Positions 14,944 to 23,551 of a stretch of 39,334 bases of DNA are shown piece after piece. The DNA is from CAZSAT01 sp964604675 (GTDB lineage: Bacteria; Myxococcota_A; UBA796; CAJQPC01): the NCBI GenBank assembly GCA_964604675.1, contig CAZSAT010000067.1, forward strand, positions 1 to 39,334, in the 5' to 3' direction. The notes below the pieces were generated by a model. That model was not told the DNA's origin, searched no databases, and worked only from the letters and a program-made list of their open reading frames with translations. The translations under genes and the position numbers were made by a program. Position 1 is the first letter of the stretch. Every line of letters begins with the position of its first letter.

Positions 14944-14961
14944 CTGCACGCCTCCGCTCGC

Positions 14962-16284
14962 TCAGAACCCCAGCGTGCCCGCCACCTCGCTCCCCGACCG
15001 CACGAACGCCGGGTAGCTGTCGAGCGGCACCGTGAGCGTCTCGGTGCCCTCCCCGGAGAAGGCCTGCCCTCCGAAGATCCAGATCCAGTCGCCCTCGGGG
15101 AAGGTCACCTCCCGGGTCTCGCCGCTCTCGATGATCGGCGCCACGAACACGTCGTTGCCCAGGAGGTAGCTGTAGTCCTCCTTGGACTCGAAGGTCATCA
15201 GGCTCTCGCCGGCTGCGAAGGCCGCCGCCCCCTGCTCCATCAGGTAGGGCACGAGCGCCATGTGCAGTTCCACCAGTCCCCGGTAGATCGTCACCGTCTC
15301 GTCGTCCCAGGCCCACGGGTGGTGCAGGCCCCCGCCCCCGTTCTCCATCACCGGCGAGAAGGCGCCGAGGCCCGCCCACCGGAGGAACAGCTCTTTGGTG
15401 CGACCCTGCTCGGGCTCGTCCTCGTCCCGGTACCCGCCGATGTCGCTGCCGAAGGCCAGGTAGCCGTAGTCGGCCGACCACCAGAAGTTGTTCAGGGCGG
15501 CCTTCAGCCCGTCGAAGGTCGCGTCCTGGTCGCCGACCCACAGCCCGAAGCCGATGTCGATCGGCGAGAAGGCGACCGCATCGCCCCCGAGATCGGCGCC
15601 GTAGTTGTCGATCGGCCGCGCCGAGATGAGCCGGTCGTCTCCCAGCTCCGACCGTGTGTAGTCGTAGAAGTCCCGGTAGTAGGCGTGGCTGTACTCCAGC
15701 CGCTCCACGCTCCGACCCGCCCCCGGCGAGTAGTCCGCCAACAGCGCCGAGAAGTCCAGCCCGTCGGTCTTCCAGCCGTCGATGCCGTAGGCCAGGGTCT
15801 TGTCGACCAGCCCGTGCCACCAGTCCACCGCGTCGGGGTTGAAGTAGTCGATCAGGCTGCCGTCGCCCTTCCACCACGACACCACCGCCGGGCCGCTCTC
15901 CGCGCTGTCCTGCATGAAGTAGCCCAGCTCCGACGCCTCGGTGTAGAGCGCCTCCTCCACGTTCATGCCGGGCACCGTCCAGAGCATCACCCGCACGTCG
16001 AGCCCGTGGAGCTCGTCGATCAGGCCCTGGGGGTCCGGGAAACGGTCGGTGTCCCACTCGAAGGTGGAGTACCCGGTGGCCCACGGGGAGTCGATGATGA
16101 TCGCACCCACCGGCACGTCGCGGTCGAGGTAGCCGTGGACCAGCTCCAGCGCGGAGTCCTGGGTGGACTCGTCCTCCCAGACCCAGTGGTGGAAGGCCCA
16201 CTCGGGCCACACCGGTTGCGGGGCGGCCTCGCCGGTGGCGGTGTCGACGGCGGAGCCCTTGCAGGCGAGGAGGAGCCAGAACAT
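14962..16284 (-). CDS. GH31 family glycoside hydrolase, lipoprotein
   Basis: A 440-residue protein. ATG 16284 is preceded by GGGAGG, giving MFWLLLACKGSAVDTATGEA with the lipobox Cys at residue 8. The body is a GH31 TIM barrel: IIIDSPWATGYSTFEWDTDR with PDPQGLIDELHGLDVRVMLW, the catalytic nucleophile region GIDGWKTDGLD, and the acid/base region LWVGDQDATFDGL. A short C-terminal beta-sandwich follows (NDVFVAPIIESGETREVTFP). Typical GH31 enzymes are 650-800 residues with an N-terminal beta domain, which this one lacks. GH31 members are retaining alpha-glycosidases (alpha-glucosidase, alpha-xylosidase, sulfoquinovosidase); the substrate is not decidable here. It should act at the cell surface or in the periplasm. 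Confidence 0.88.
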   Translation of the reverse strand: MFWLLLACKGSAVDTATGEAAPQPVWPEWAFHHWVWEDESTQDSALELVHGYLDRDVPVGAIIIDSPWATGYSTFEWDTDRFPDPQGLIDELHGLDVRVMLWTVPGMNVEEALYTEASELGYFMQDSAESGPAVVSWWKGDGSLIDYFNPDAVDWWHGLVDKTLAYGIDGWKTDGLDFSALLADYSPGAGRSVERLEYSHAYYRDFYDYTRSELGDDRLISARPIDNYGADLGGDAVAFSPIDIGFGLWVGDQDATFDGLKAALNNFWWSADYGYLAFGSDIGGYRDEDEPEQGRTKELFLRWAGLGAFSPVMENGGGGLHHPWAWDDETVTIYRGLVELHMALVPYLMEQGAAAFAAGESLMTFESKEDYSYLLGNDVFVAPIIESGETREVTFPEGDWIWIFGGQAFSGEGTETLTVPLDSYPAFVRSGSEVAGTLGF

Positions 16285-16302
16285 GGGCCTCCCTATTCCG
16301 GC

Positions 16303-17907
<1,605 letters not shown>

Positions 17908-17979
17908 GCTCCCTCCACCGTCGCCAGACCCGCGAAACCAGGGCGAAGCCAGCATACGACGTGGCCCGACGAGGGTGCG

Positions 17980-19332
17980 TCAACCAGCCCGGGGCGTCCC
18001 CGCCCGCACGGGCAGCTCCTCGCCCATGAGCTCGGCGAAGCGAGCCAGCCGAAAAGGCTTCGCGAGGTGCCCGACCATGCCGGCTTCGAAGCAGGCCGCC
18101 ACGTCCTGCTCGCGGGAGTGCGCGGTGACCGCGATCACCCGAAGCTCGGGCCAGCGCGCCAAGGCGCGGCGGGTGGTCTCCAGCCCGTCCAGCCCCGGCA
18201 TCTGGAGGTCCATCAACACCAGATCGAAGCGCTCCTCGCTCAAGCGCTCGAGCGCCTCGAAGCCGGATCCCGCCAGCACGTAGGGGTACCCGAGCCGCTC
18301 CAGCATGGCCCCGACCAGCTCGCGCAGATCCAGGTTGTCGTCCACCACCAGCACCCGGCCCGCCGCCGAAGGCAGCCCGGGCTCGGCGGGAAGTGGCGGC
18401 TCCGTCGTGCCCGACGCCAGCGGAAGCGCCAGGTCGAGCTGGAAGCACGTGCCGTGCGCGACGTCCGAGCGCACGTCGAGGGTGCCGCCCATCGCCCGCG
18501 CGAGGCCTGCGACGATGCTCAGCCCCAGCCCGAGCCCAGCCTGTTCCCGGCGCATCGACGCGTCCACCTGGTGGAAGGAGTCGAACACGCTCGCGAGCCG
18601 GTCGCCGGGGATGCCCACGCCCGAGTCCTCGACCTCGACGTGGAGCGCCACCCGCCCGCCTTCCAGCCGGTGCTCCACGCCCACCCGCACGAAGCCGCGG
18701 TGGGTGTACTTGACCGCGTTGTCCAGCAGGTTGTGCACGAGCTGGAGGAGCCGAGCGCTGTCGACCAGAACCAGGTCCCCGGGCAGCACCCACGGGGACT
18801 GCTCGAGCCTCAGCCCCTTGGCCTGAGCCGGCTCCTCGTGGGCTTGCACCAGCCCGTCGAACAGGCTCCGCAGGCACGTGGGTTCCGCCTCGAGCCGGAG
18901 CGAACCCGCCTCGATCCTCGCGAAGTCGAGCACGTCGCCCACCAGACGCTCGAGGGCCGCACCGGCGAGGTGGATCCGGCGCACGTAGCGCCGCTGGCGG
19001 GGGCTGAGCTCCGTCGCGTCCAACAACGACGCGCTGCCCACGATGGTCGTCAGCGGCGTGCGGAGCTCATGGCTCATGTTGGCCAGGAACTGGGACTTGG
19101 CCAGCGCCGCGGCCTCGGCCTCCTCCCGGGCCACCACGGTGGCCTGGAGCTCTTCGCTCAGCGCGCCGAGTCCCGCGGCCACCGCCGCGACGGGCCCCGT
19201 ACCGGGCACCGCCGGCACCTCGTCGAAGCGCAGCTCGCACATCGCGACGATCACGTCGGCCAGGCGAGCGAGCTGCTCGGTCCACGGCCCTTCCGGCTCG
19301 TTGCCGATGGCATCGCGGATGGCGGCGCTCAT
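17980..19332 (-). CDS. Hybrid histidine kinase coupled to STAS-like protein
   Basis: A 450-residue protein from ATG 19332, with GGAGG eight bases upstream; longer open frames are shadows. Residues 1-75 have no named sensor domain but are helical. The phosphoacceptor is His88 in QFLANMSHELRTPLTTIVGS. The HATPase domain has HNLLDNAVKYTHRG, VEDSGVGI and GLGLGLSIVAGLARAMGG. A receiver domain follows, with VLVVDDNLDLRELV and the phospho-Asp in FDLVLMDLQMPGLDG. Its start overlaps the stop of the preceding gene as ATGA, so the two proteins are probably made together, and the upstream protein may supply the missing sensory input. No membrane segment is present. Confidence 0.92.
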   Translation of the reverse strand: MSAAIRDAIGNEPEGPWTEQLARLADVIVAMCELRFDEVPAVPGTGPVAAVAAGLGALSEELQATVVAREEAEAAALAKSQFLANMSHELRTPLTTIVGSASLLDATELSPRQRRYVRRIHLAGAALERLVGDVLDFARIEAGSLRLEAEPTCLRSLFDGLVQAHEEPAQAKGLRLEQSPWVLPGDLVLVDSARLLQLVHNLLDNAVKYTHRGFVRVGVEHRLEGGRVALHVEVEDSGVGIPGDRLASVFDSFHQVDASMRREQAGLGLGLSIVAGLARAMGGTLDVRSDVAHGTCFQLDLALPLASGTTEPPLPAEPGLPSAAGRVLVVDDNLDLRELVGAMLERLGYPYVLAGSGFEALERLSEERFDLVLMDLQMPGLDGLETTRRALARWPELRVIAVTAHSREQDVAACFEAGMVGHLAKPFRLARFAELMGEELPVRAGTPRAG

Positions 19333-19721
19333 GGGCCGGCCTCCAGCTCCCGGAGCCACGCGAGGGCGGGCCCCCGCTCCTGGAACATCCGGCAGGGGTA
19401 GGGCGGCTTGTTCACCCGGAAGAAGATGTTGCCCAGCATCCGCTGGAAGGGCGAGGGCGTGATCATGGCCATGCCGATCTTCAGCCGCGCGGACTCCTCG
19501 CTCACGTAGTGCTCGCGAGCGTGTCGATCGGCGGGCGCGGTGATGTGGGTGAGGTCGGCGAGCACCCCACGAGGCACGCCCTGGGCGAGCTCGTTGTGGG
19601 CGGTGACCAGGGCGCCGGCCTCCTCCAGGCCGTGCACCGGGCACGGCTTGAACACGATCTCGACGATGCCGTCGCGCAGCGACAGATCGCAGAGCTCCAA
19701 CCGGATGTCTGACGGCTCCAA
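19329..19721 (-). CDS. STAS/DUF7793-like protein
   Basis: The open frame extends to ATG 19796, but the first 25 residues there are Arg-rich and unlike protein. A TTG at 19721 preceded by AGGAAGGGGG gives a 131-residue protein starting LEPSDIRLELCDLSLRDGIV. The sequence GVLADLTHITAPADRHAREH, then SARLKIGMAMITPSPFQRML and NKPPYPCRMF, follows the SpoIIAA/STAS-like DUF7793 pattern, in which the domain senses or relays signals through protein contact. It overlaps the histidine kinase start by four bases (ATGA). A role as sensory or regulatory partner of that kinase is an inference from this coupling. Confidence 0.75.
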   Translation of the reverse strand: MEPSDIRLELCDLSLRDGIVEIVFKPCPVHGLEEAGALVTAHNELAQGVPRGVLADLTHITAPADRHAREHYVSEESARLKIGMAMITPSPFQRMLGNIFFRVNKPPYPCRMFQERGPALAWLRELEAGP

Positions 19722-19827
19722 GCAAACCCCCTTCCTGGCAGCCACGCAGCTAACGTCTCGGAGTCGGACGCGCCGCGCGTTCCCCAGAGCTTCCACCGCA
19801 GCCGTCTGGCTGGCTTACGATCCGCCG

Positions 19828-21444
19828 ATGCCACCCCCCCCACTGCTCCTGCTCCTCGCCTGTGCCGGTGGTGCGCGCACGGCCGACAGCAGCCCGCCAG
19901 CCGACCGCCTCGTCGAGGGCGGGGTGACGATCTGCGCGGATCCTGGGCTGCGCACCAGCGAGGGTCCGATGGCGCTCGTCGACTCCGGGGACTGGGCCGA
20001 ACAGGCCGTCCGGAGCTACGAGGGCACCTCCGAGAACTGGGGCTGGGGCGTCGCCCTCGGCGATCTCGACGGCGACGGGCGCAAGGACATCCTGCTGCCC
20101 GACGCCGGGGGCAACGTGCTGTACCGGAACCTGGAGGAGGGCTGGACGGCCGAGGGCCTGCCGCAGCCGTTCTTCCCCCAGAGCAGCGGCGCGGTCATCG
20201 CCGACGTCAACGGCGACGGGCGGCTCGACGCCTTCTTCCCAGGCGGTGGCCCCGACTCCCTGCTGCTCGCCGACGGCGCGGGTGGCTGGGAGGACGGCAC
20301 CATCGCGGCCGGCCTCTGGGAGATGGACGACACGAACTTCAGCGCCGCCTTCGCCGACTACGACCGCGACGGGGACCTCGATCTCCTGATGCCGGTCTTC
20401 GCCCCCGACGACGGCGCAGGGGCCGAGGATCCCAGCCAGATGCCGCCGGGGGATCCCACCGTGCTCCTCGAGAGCCAGGGCGACGGGGAGTTCGCCGACG
20501 CCTCCGAGCTGCTCCCCGCCGACATCGCCGGCTACCCCTTCATCGCCGGCTGGACCGACTTCGACCGGGACGGCTGGCTCGACATCTACCTGACCCACGA
20601 CCACGGGGAGTGGGTGAGCCCGAACCGGATGCTTCGGAACGAGGGCGTCGACGGCGATGGCCAGCACAGGGGCTTCTCCGACGTGTCCGAGGCCACCGGA
20701 CTGCTCCTCGCCGCCAGCAGCATGGGGCTGGGGATCGGCGACATCAACGGCGACGGCAGCCCGGACTACTTCGTCACCTCCACCGAGAACAGCCACCTCC
20801 TGCTCAGCGCCGACGGCCCCACCTGGGTCGACTCGGCCGTGGCCCTCGGGCTCCAGCCGGAGGGGGACCGGCAGGTGGGCTGGGGAGCGGAGATCGCCGA
20901 CCTCGACAACGACGGCCTGCTCGATGGGATCGCGCTGTTCGGCTACTGGCAGCCCGAGCCCGGAAGCCCCGAGCAGCAGCCGGACGCGCTCTACCTGCAG
21001 CAGCCGGACGGCACCTTCGAGGAGGTCTCGGCGGCCTGGGGGCTGGACGACCGCGGCTGGGGCCGGGGGCTCGCGCTCGCCGATCTGAACGGCGACGGCT
21101 GGCTCGACGTGGTGAAGCGGGAGCTGCACGCCCCGGCACGGCTCTACCTGAGCCGCTGCGGCGAGGCCGCGTGGCTCGAGGTCGCCCTCCGGCAGGCGGG
21201 GCCGAACCCCTTCGGGGTGGGGGCCGAGGTGGTGGTCGAGGTGAAGGACCGCACCCACCGGCGCTGGCTGACGGCCGGGGGCACCGGCCTGTCCTCGGGA
21301 GGCCCGATGACCGTGCACGTCGGCCTGGGCGAGGCCGAGACCGTCGAGCGGCTCACCGTGCGCTGGCCCGATGGGGGAGAGAGCCTGTTCGAGGGCATCG
21401 CCACCCGCCAGCAGCTCACGGTGCTCCGAGCGGGAAGCGAGTGA
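19828..21444 (+). CDS. FG-GAP/VCBS repeat and ASPIC/UnbV lipoprotein
   Basis: A 538-residue protein from ATG 19828 starting MPPPPLLLLLACAGGARTAD, with lipobox Cys12. Seven calcium-binding-type FG-GAP loops follow (GDLDGDGRKDILL, ADVNGDGRLDAFF, ADYDRDGDLDLLM, TDFDRDGWLDIYL, GDINGDGSPDYFV, ADLDNDGLLDGIA, ADLNGDGWLDVVK), predicting a beta-propeller. The C-terminal 90 residues are an ASPIC/UnbV domain (GVGAEVVVEVKDRTHRRWLT, HVGLGEAETVERLTVRWPDG). Such proteins are exported and thought to bind surface ligands or carbohydrate. The gene is divergent from the STAS-like gene across 106 bases that probably hold both promoters. Confidence 0.92.
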   Translation: MPPPPLLLLLACAGGARTADSSPPADRLVEGGVTICADPGLRTSEGPMALVDSGDWAEQAVRSYEGTSENWGWGVALGDLDGDGRKDILLPDAGGNVLYRNLEEGWTAEGLPQPFFPQSSGAVIADVNGDGRLDAFFPGGGPDSLLLADGAGGWEDGTIAAGLWEMDDTNFSAAFADYDRDGDLDLLMPVFAPDDGAGAEDPSQMPPGDPTVLLESQGDGEFADASELLPADIAGYPFIAGWTDFDRDGWLDIYLTHDHGEWVSPNRMLRNEGVDGDGQHRGFSDVSEATGLLLAASSMGLGIGDINGDGSPDYFVTSTENSHLLLSADGPTWVDSAVALGLQPEGDRQVGWGAEIADLDNDGLLDGIALFGYWQPEPGSPEQQPDALYLQQPDGTFEEVSAAWGLDDRGWGRGLALADLNGDGWLDVVKRELHAPARLYLSRCGEAAWLEVALRQAGPNPFGVGAEVVVEVKDRTHRRWLTAGGTGLSSGGPMTVHVGLGEAETVERLTVRWPDGGESLFEGIATRQQLTVLRAGSE

Positions 21445-21456
21445 CGAGGCGCGTTC

Positions 21457-21843
21457 CTACGCCCACTCCGCAACGCTGCAGTTCGCCAGCATGCGCTCGT
21501 CGGCGCTGAGCAGGGGCAGGTCGTCCACCAGGGCGGCGGCGGCGATCAGGCGGTCGAAGGGATCCCGTGTCCAGCACAGCCCCCACGCGCGTGCCGCGAC
21601 CGCGGGGAAGGACTGCTCGGACACCACCAGCCCGAGCCGCTCCCGCATCAGGTCGAGCAGCACGTGCGCAGGTTCGGTCAGGCGACCGATCTCGTGCAGG
21701 CACTGCAGCTCCAGCCCCACCATCGGCGAGACCACCGGCGTGAGGGCCTGCACCTTGCGCATCACCGACTCCGGCAGCCGCTCCAGGTCGCCAGCACAGA
21801 TCCAGACCACCACGTGGGTGTCGAGGTGGATCAAGGGGTCCAC
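21457..21843 (-). CDS. PIN-domain toxin, VapC-like
   Basis: A 128-residue protein from GTG 21843. It carries the PIN acidic residues in IHLDTHVVVW (first Asp), VGLELQCLHEIGRL (Glu), and RDPFDRLIAAAALV (Asp-Asp pair) with a later LLSADERM. Family members are Mg-dependent RNases that cleave tRNA or rRNA and are neutralised by the antitoxin encoded just upstream. The start lies inside the end of the antitoxin gene, overlapping by 13 bases, so translation is coupled. It converges with the FG-GAP gene, with only 12 bases between stops. Confidence 0.9.
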   Translation of the reverse strand: MDPLIHLDTHVVVWICAGDLERLPESVMRKVQALTPVVSPMVGLELQCLHEIGRLTEPAHVLLDLMRERLGLVVSEQSFPAVAARAWGLCWTRDPFDRLIAAAALVDDLPLLSADERMLANCSVAEWA

Positions 21844-22055
21844 TCCTCGGACCAGTCCAGCGCCGGCAGGTCGGCCGGATCGCCCGACACGAGCTCCGGC
21901 CGCGGCGGGAAGAGCTCCGCCAGGATGCGTCGCTCAGCGGGCACGATGCGGAGCAGGCGGCCGTTGCGCTCGACCTCGAGCGGCTTCCCGGTCGCGAGGA
22001 CCTCGTCGAGCAAGCGGTAGATGTCCGCGCGCAGGGCGGTCGCTTTGATGGCCAT
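21831..22055 (-). CDS. Phd/YefM-type antitoxin
   Basis: A 74-residue protein from ATG 22055, starting MAIKATALRADIYRLLDEVL and continuing with ATGKPLEVERNGRLLRIVP, the N-terminal DNA-binding domain of Phd/YefM antitoxins. The tail ends DLPALDWSEEWTP, an acidic, Trp-rich segment of the kind that wraps the toxin. An in-frame ATG at 22109 would add 18 residues, but the shorter start matches family members. The gene overlaps the PIN toxin gene. It starts at the edge of a set of TACGTA-type repeats that probably form its own operator. Confidence 0.9.
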   Translation of the reverse strand: MAIKATALRADIYRLLDEVLATGKPLEVERNGRLLRIVPAERRILAELFPPRPELVSGDPADLPALDWSEEWTP

Positions 22056-22109
22056 GCGTACGTTGTACCAAAGAGGCGTACGTACGTCCACGGTGATCGA
22101 CGTACGCAT
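22054..22109. promoter_or_regulatory. Operator/promoter of the Phd-PIN operon
   Basis: ATGCGTACGT at 22054-22063 and ACGTACGCAT at 22100-22109 are perfect ten-base inverted repeats. Between them lies the palindrome CGTACGTACG at 22077-22086. Read on the minus strand a TACAAC sequence follows the central palindrome and could be the -10 box. Phd-type antitoxins repress their own promoter by binding such palindromes, alone and with the toxin. One arm touches the antitoxin start codon and the other touches the truncated hipA-like segment. Confidence 0.75.
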
Positions 22110-22180
22110 CGCCCCGCGCGCGTGCCCACCACGTCGATCTCGGTGGGGCTCCACCGCGCGCGGACCTCGAGCTCCCTCAC
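22110..22180 (-). pseudogene. N-terminal stump of a hipA-like toxin gene
   Basis: A GTG at 22180 overlaps the TGA of the HipB-like gene (GTGA) and opens a frame reading MRELEVRARWSPTEIDVVGT, which then continues RAG and loses protein character. RELEV...VGT resembles the start of HipA-type kinases, whose N-terminal coupling domain begins LxV...G..VGTL. The resemblance ends exactly where the repeats of the Phd-PIN operator begin. I read it as a hipA gene cut off by arrival of the Phd-PIN module; the match is short, so this is tentative. Confidence 0.45.
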
Positions 22181-22467
22181 CGCCCGCCCCTCCGCTCCCG
22201 CAGCTCCTCCAGGGTGCCGGGCACCTCGACCGCCAGCACCTCCTCGAAGTCCCTGAGCCGGCCGAGCGCCGCGCAGACCTGGTACAGCGTCGAGAGCTGA
22301 CCCTGGCCGCTCGCCTCGAGGCGTCCGATCGTCGCCACGCCCACGCCCGCGCGCCGAGCCAGCTCCGCCTGGGTCCAGCCCACCCGACGACGCGCAGCGC
22401 GCACCCGATCCGCCACGAGCGCCGAGGCATCGGCCGGTGTGAGCAGCAGGGTGGACAAGTCGGCCAC
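22177..22467 (-). CDS. HipB-like XRE-family antitoxin/repressor
   Basis: From GTG 22467 this is a 96-residue protein starting VADLSTLLLTPADASALVAD. The helix-turn-helix reads RRRVGWTQAELARRAGVGVA, then TIGRLEASGQGQLSTLYQVC, the pattern of HipB-type antitoxins (TQxELAxxxGVxxxTIxRLE, then LSTL). An ATG at 22563 would add 32 residues but would run through the inverted repeat upstream, so I prefer the later start. HipB normally represses a hipBA operon and neutralises the HipA kinase. Here only a hipA stump follows, so the repressor may be orphaned. Confidence 0.85.
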   Translation of the reverse strand: MADLSTLLLTPADASALVADRVRAARRRVGWTQAELARRAGVGVATIGRLEASGQGQLSTLYQVCAALGRLRDFEEVLAVEVPGTLEELRERRGGR

Positions 22468-22480
22468 GTCTTCACTCGAG

Positions 22481-22521
22481 AACGATGGATTCGACCCAAA
22501 TGTACCACAAAATCCATCGTT
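22481..22521. promoter_or_regulatory. Operator/promoter of the hipB-like gene
   Basis: AACGATGGATT (22481-22491) and AATCCATCGTT (22511-22521) are perfect eleven-base inverted repeats with a 19-base spacer. A further half-copy, CGATGG, follows at 22524-22529. On the minus strand the spacer contains TTGTGGTACATTTGG, in which TACATT is a candidate -10 box, so a repressor bound to the arms would cover the promoter. The region is clearly more A/T-rich than its surroundings. Confidence 0.8.
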
Positions 22522-22579
22522 TTCGATGGCAGCATCGGTCCCTCGACCGTCAACCTCATTCACCGATCGAGCTGCGAGA

Positions 22580-23464
22580 TCACATCCAGCTCGACACCAG
22601 CTGCACGTCCACCCGCTGCGCGGCCTGCTCCCCGTCGCTGGTGAGCACCCTCAGCTCGGCGCTGCTCACCGCCAAGCCCGAGAAGTACACGCCCACGCTC
22701 AGCTCCAGGCTCTCGCCGGGGGCCAGGGTCGTCTCGGAGAAGCCGGACACGCTGAACAGGTCGCCGCCGTTGTAGGTGAAGGTGGCGTCCCAGAGCTCCA
22801 GGTCCTCGTCGCCCACGTTCTGCAGGGTCACCACCTGGCTCGTGGGCACGCCGGACTGCACCTTCTCGAACACCACCGCGTCGTCCAGGCTGGCGCTCCC
22901 CGTCTGGTTCCACGCGCGCTCGCCCTCGGTGCGGGTCTGGAGCGGCTTCACCTCCTCCGCATCCACCGGCTGCCAGGCTGCCAAGCCCTCGCCCTCGGCG
23001 AACCACCAGGTCCCCGCCAACACCCCGTCGGGGATCTCCGCGGTGACGCACGACCAGTCCTCCTCGGCGTACCAGGTCGAGCAGGGCTCGCCGCTCTCCG
23101 GATCGACCACCACCCGCTCGGCGGGCTCGTGCCAGACCACCGCTTCCCCGCTCGCCTGGGTGGCGTGCACCACCAGCGCGTCGTCGTCCACGCTGACCAC
23201 CATCCCCGCCTGCCAGACCCCGTCGCCGCCCAGCACGTCCAGCCAGTGCTGCGCGCCGCTCTGGGCCACCTTCTCGACGCGCGTGGTGCCCCCTTCCGCG
23301 GACCAGAGCTGCCACGAGCCCTCGTCCGGAAAGCGCACGAAGTCCTGCGCCGTGGGACCCGCAGGCTCCGCGGTCTCGACGGCTGATTCCGTGTCGACGG
23401 GCACCGCGGTGTCCTCCACGTGCGGCGAGACCCCGGAGCGGCAGGCGAGAGCGAAGAAGAGCAT
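22580..23464 (-). CDS. Lipoprotein with Ig-like (choice-of-anchor) domain
   Basis: A 294-residue protein from ATG 23464 starting MLFFALACRSGVSPHVEDTA, lipobox Cys8. A GTG seven codons upstream is an alternative start. An Asp/Thr/Glu linker is followed by a domain with Trp-rich beta segments (WQLWSAEGGTTRVEKVAQSG, STWYAEEDWSCV). The C-terminal 100 residues resemble an Ig-like choice-of-anchor D/ASH domain: VVTLQNVGDEDLELWDATFT, then TLAPGESLELSVGVYFSGLA. It should be anchored at the outer membrane. No enzymatic motif was seen. It is divergent from the 23552 gene. Confidence 0.8.
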   Translation of the reverse strand: MLFFALACRSGVSPHVEDTAVPVDTESAVETAEPAGPTAQDFVRFPDEGSWQLWSAEGGTTRVEKVAQSGAQHWLDVLGGDGVWQAGMVVSVDDDALVVHATQASGEAVVWHEPAERVVVDPESGEPCSTWYAEEDWSCVTAEIPDGVLAGTWWFAEGEGLAAWQPVDAEEVKPLQTRTEGERAWNQTGSASLDDAVVFEKVQSGVPTSQVVTLQNVGDEDLELWDATFTYNGGDLFSVSGFSETTLAPGESLELSVGVYFSGLAVSSAELRVLTSDGEQAAQRVDVQLVSSWM

Positions 23465-23551
23465 GGGGCATGCTACGCCCAGCACCGGCGCCCGGCCCGC
23501 TACCGTTCGACCGGATCGGACCCGATGCGATGATTCCCGTGGGAGATCCCC

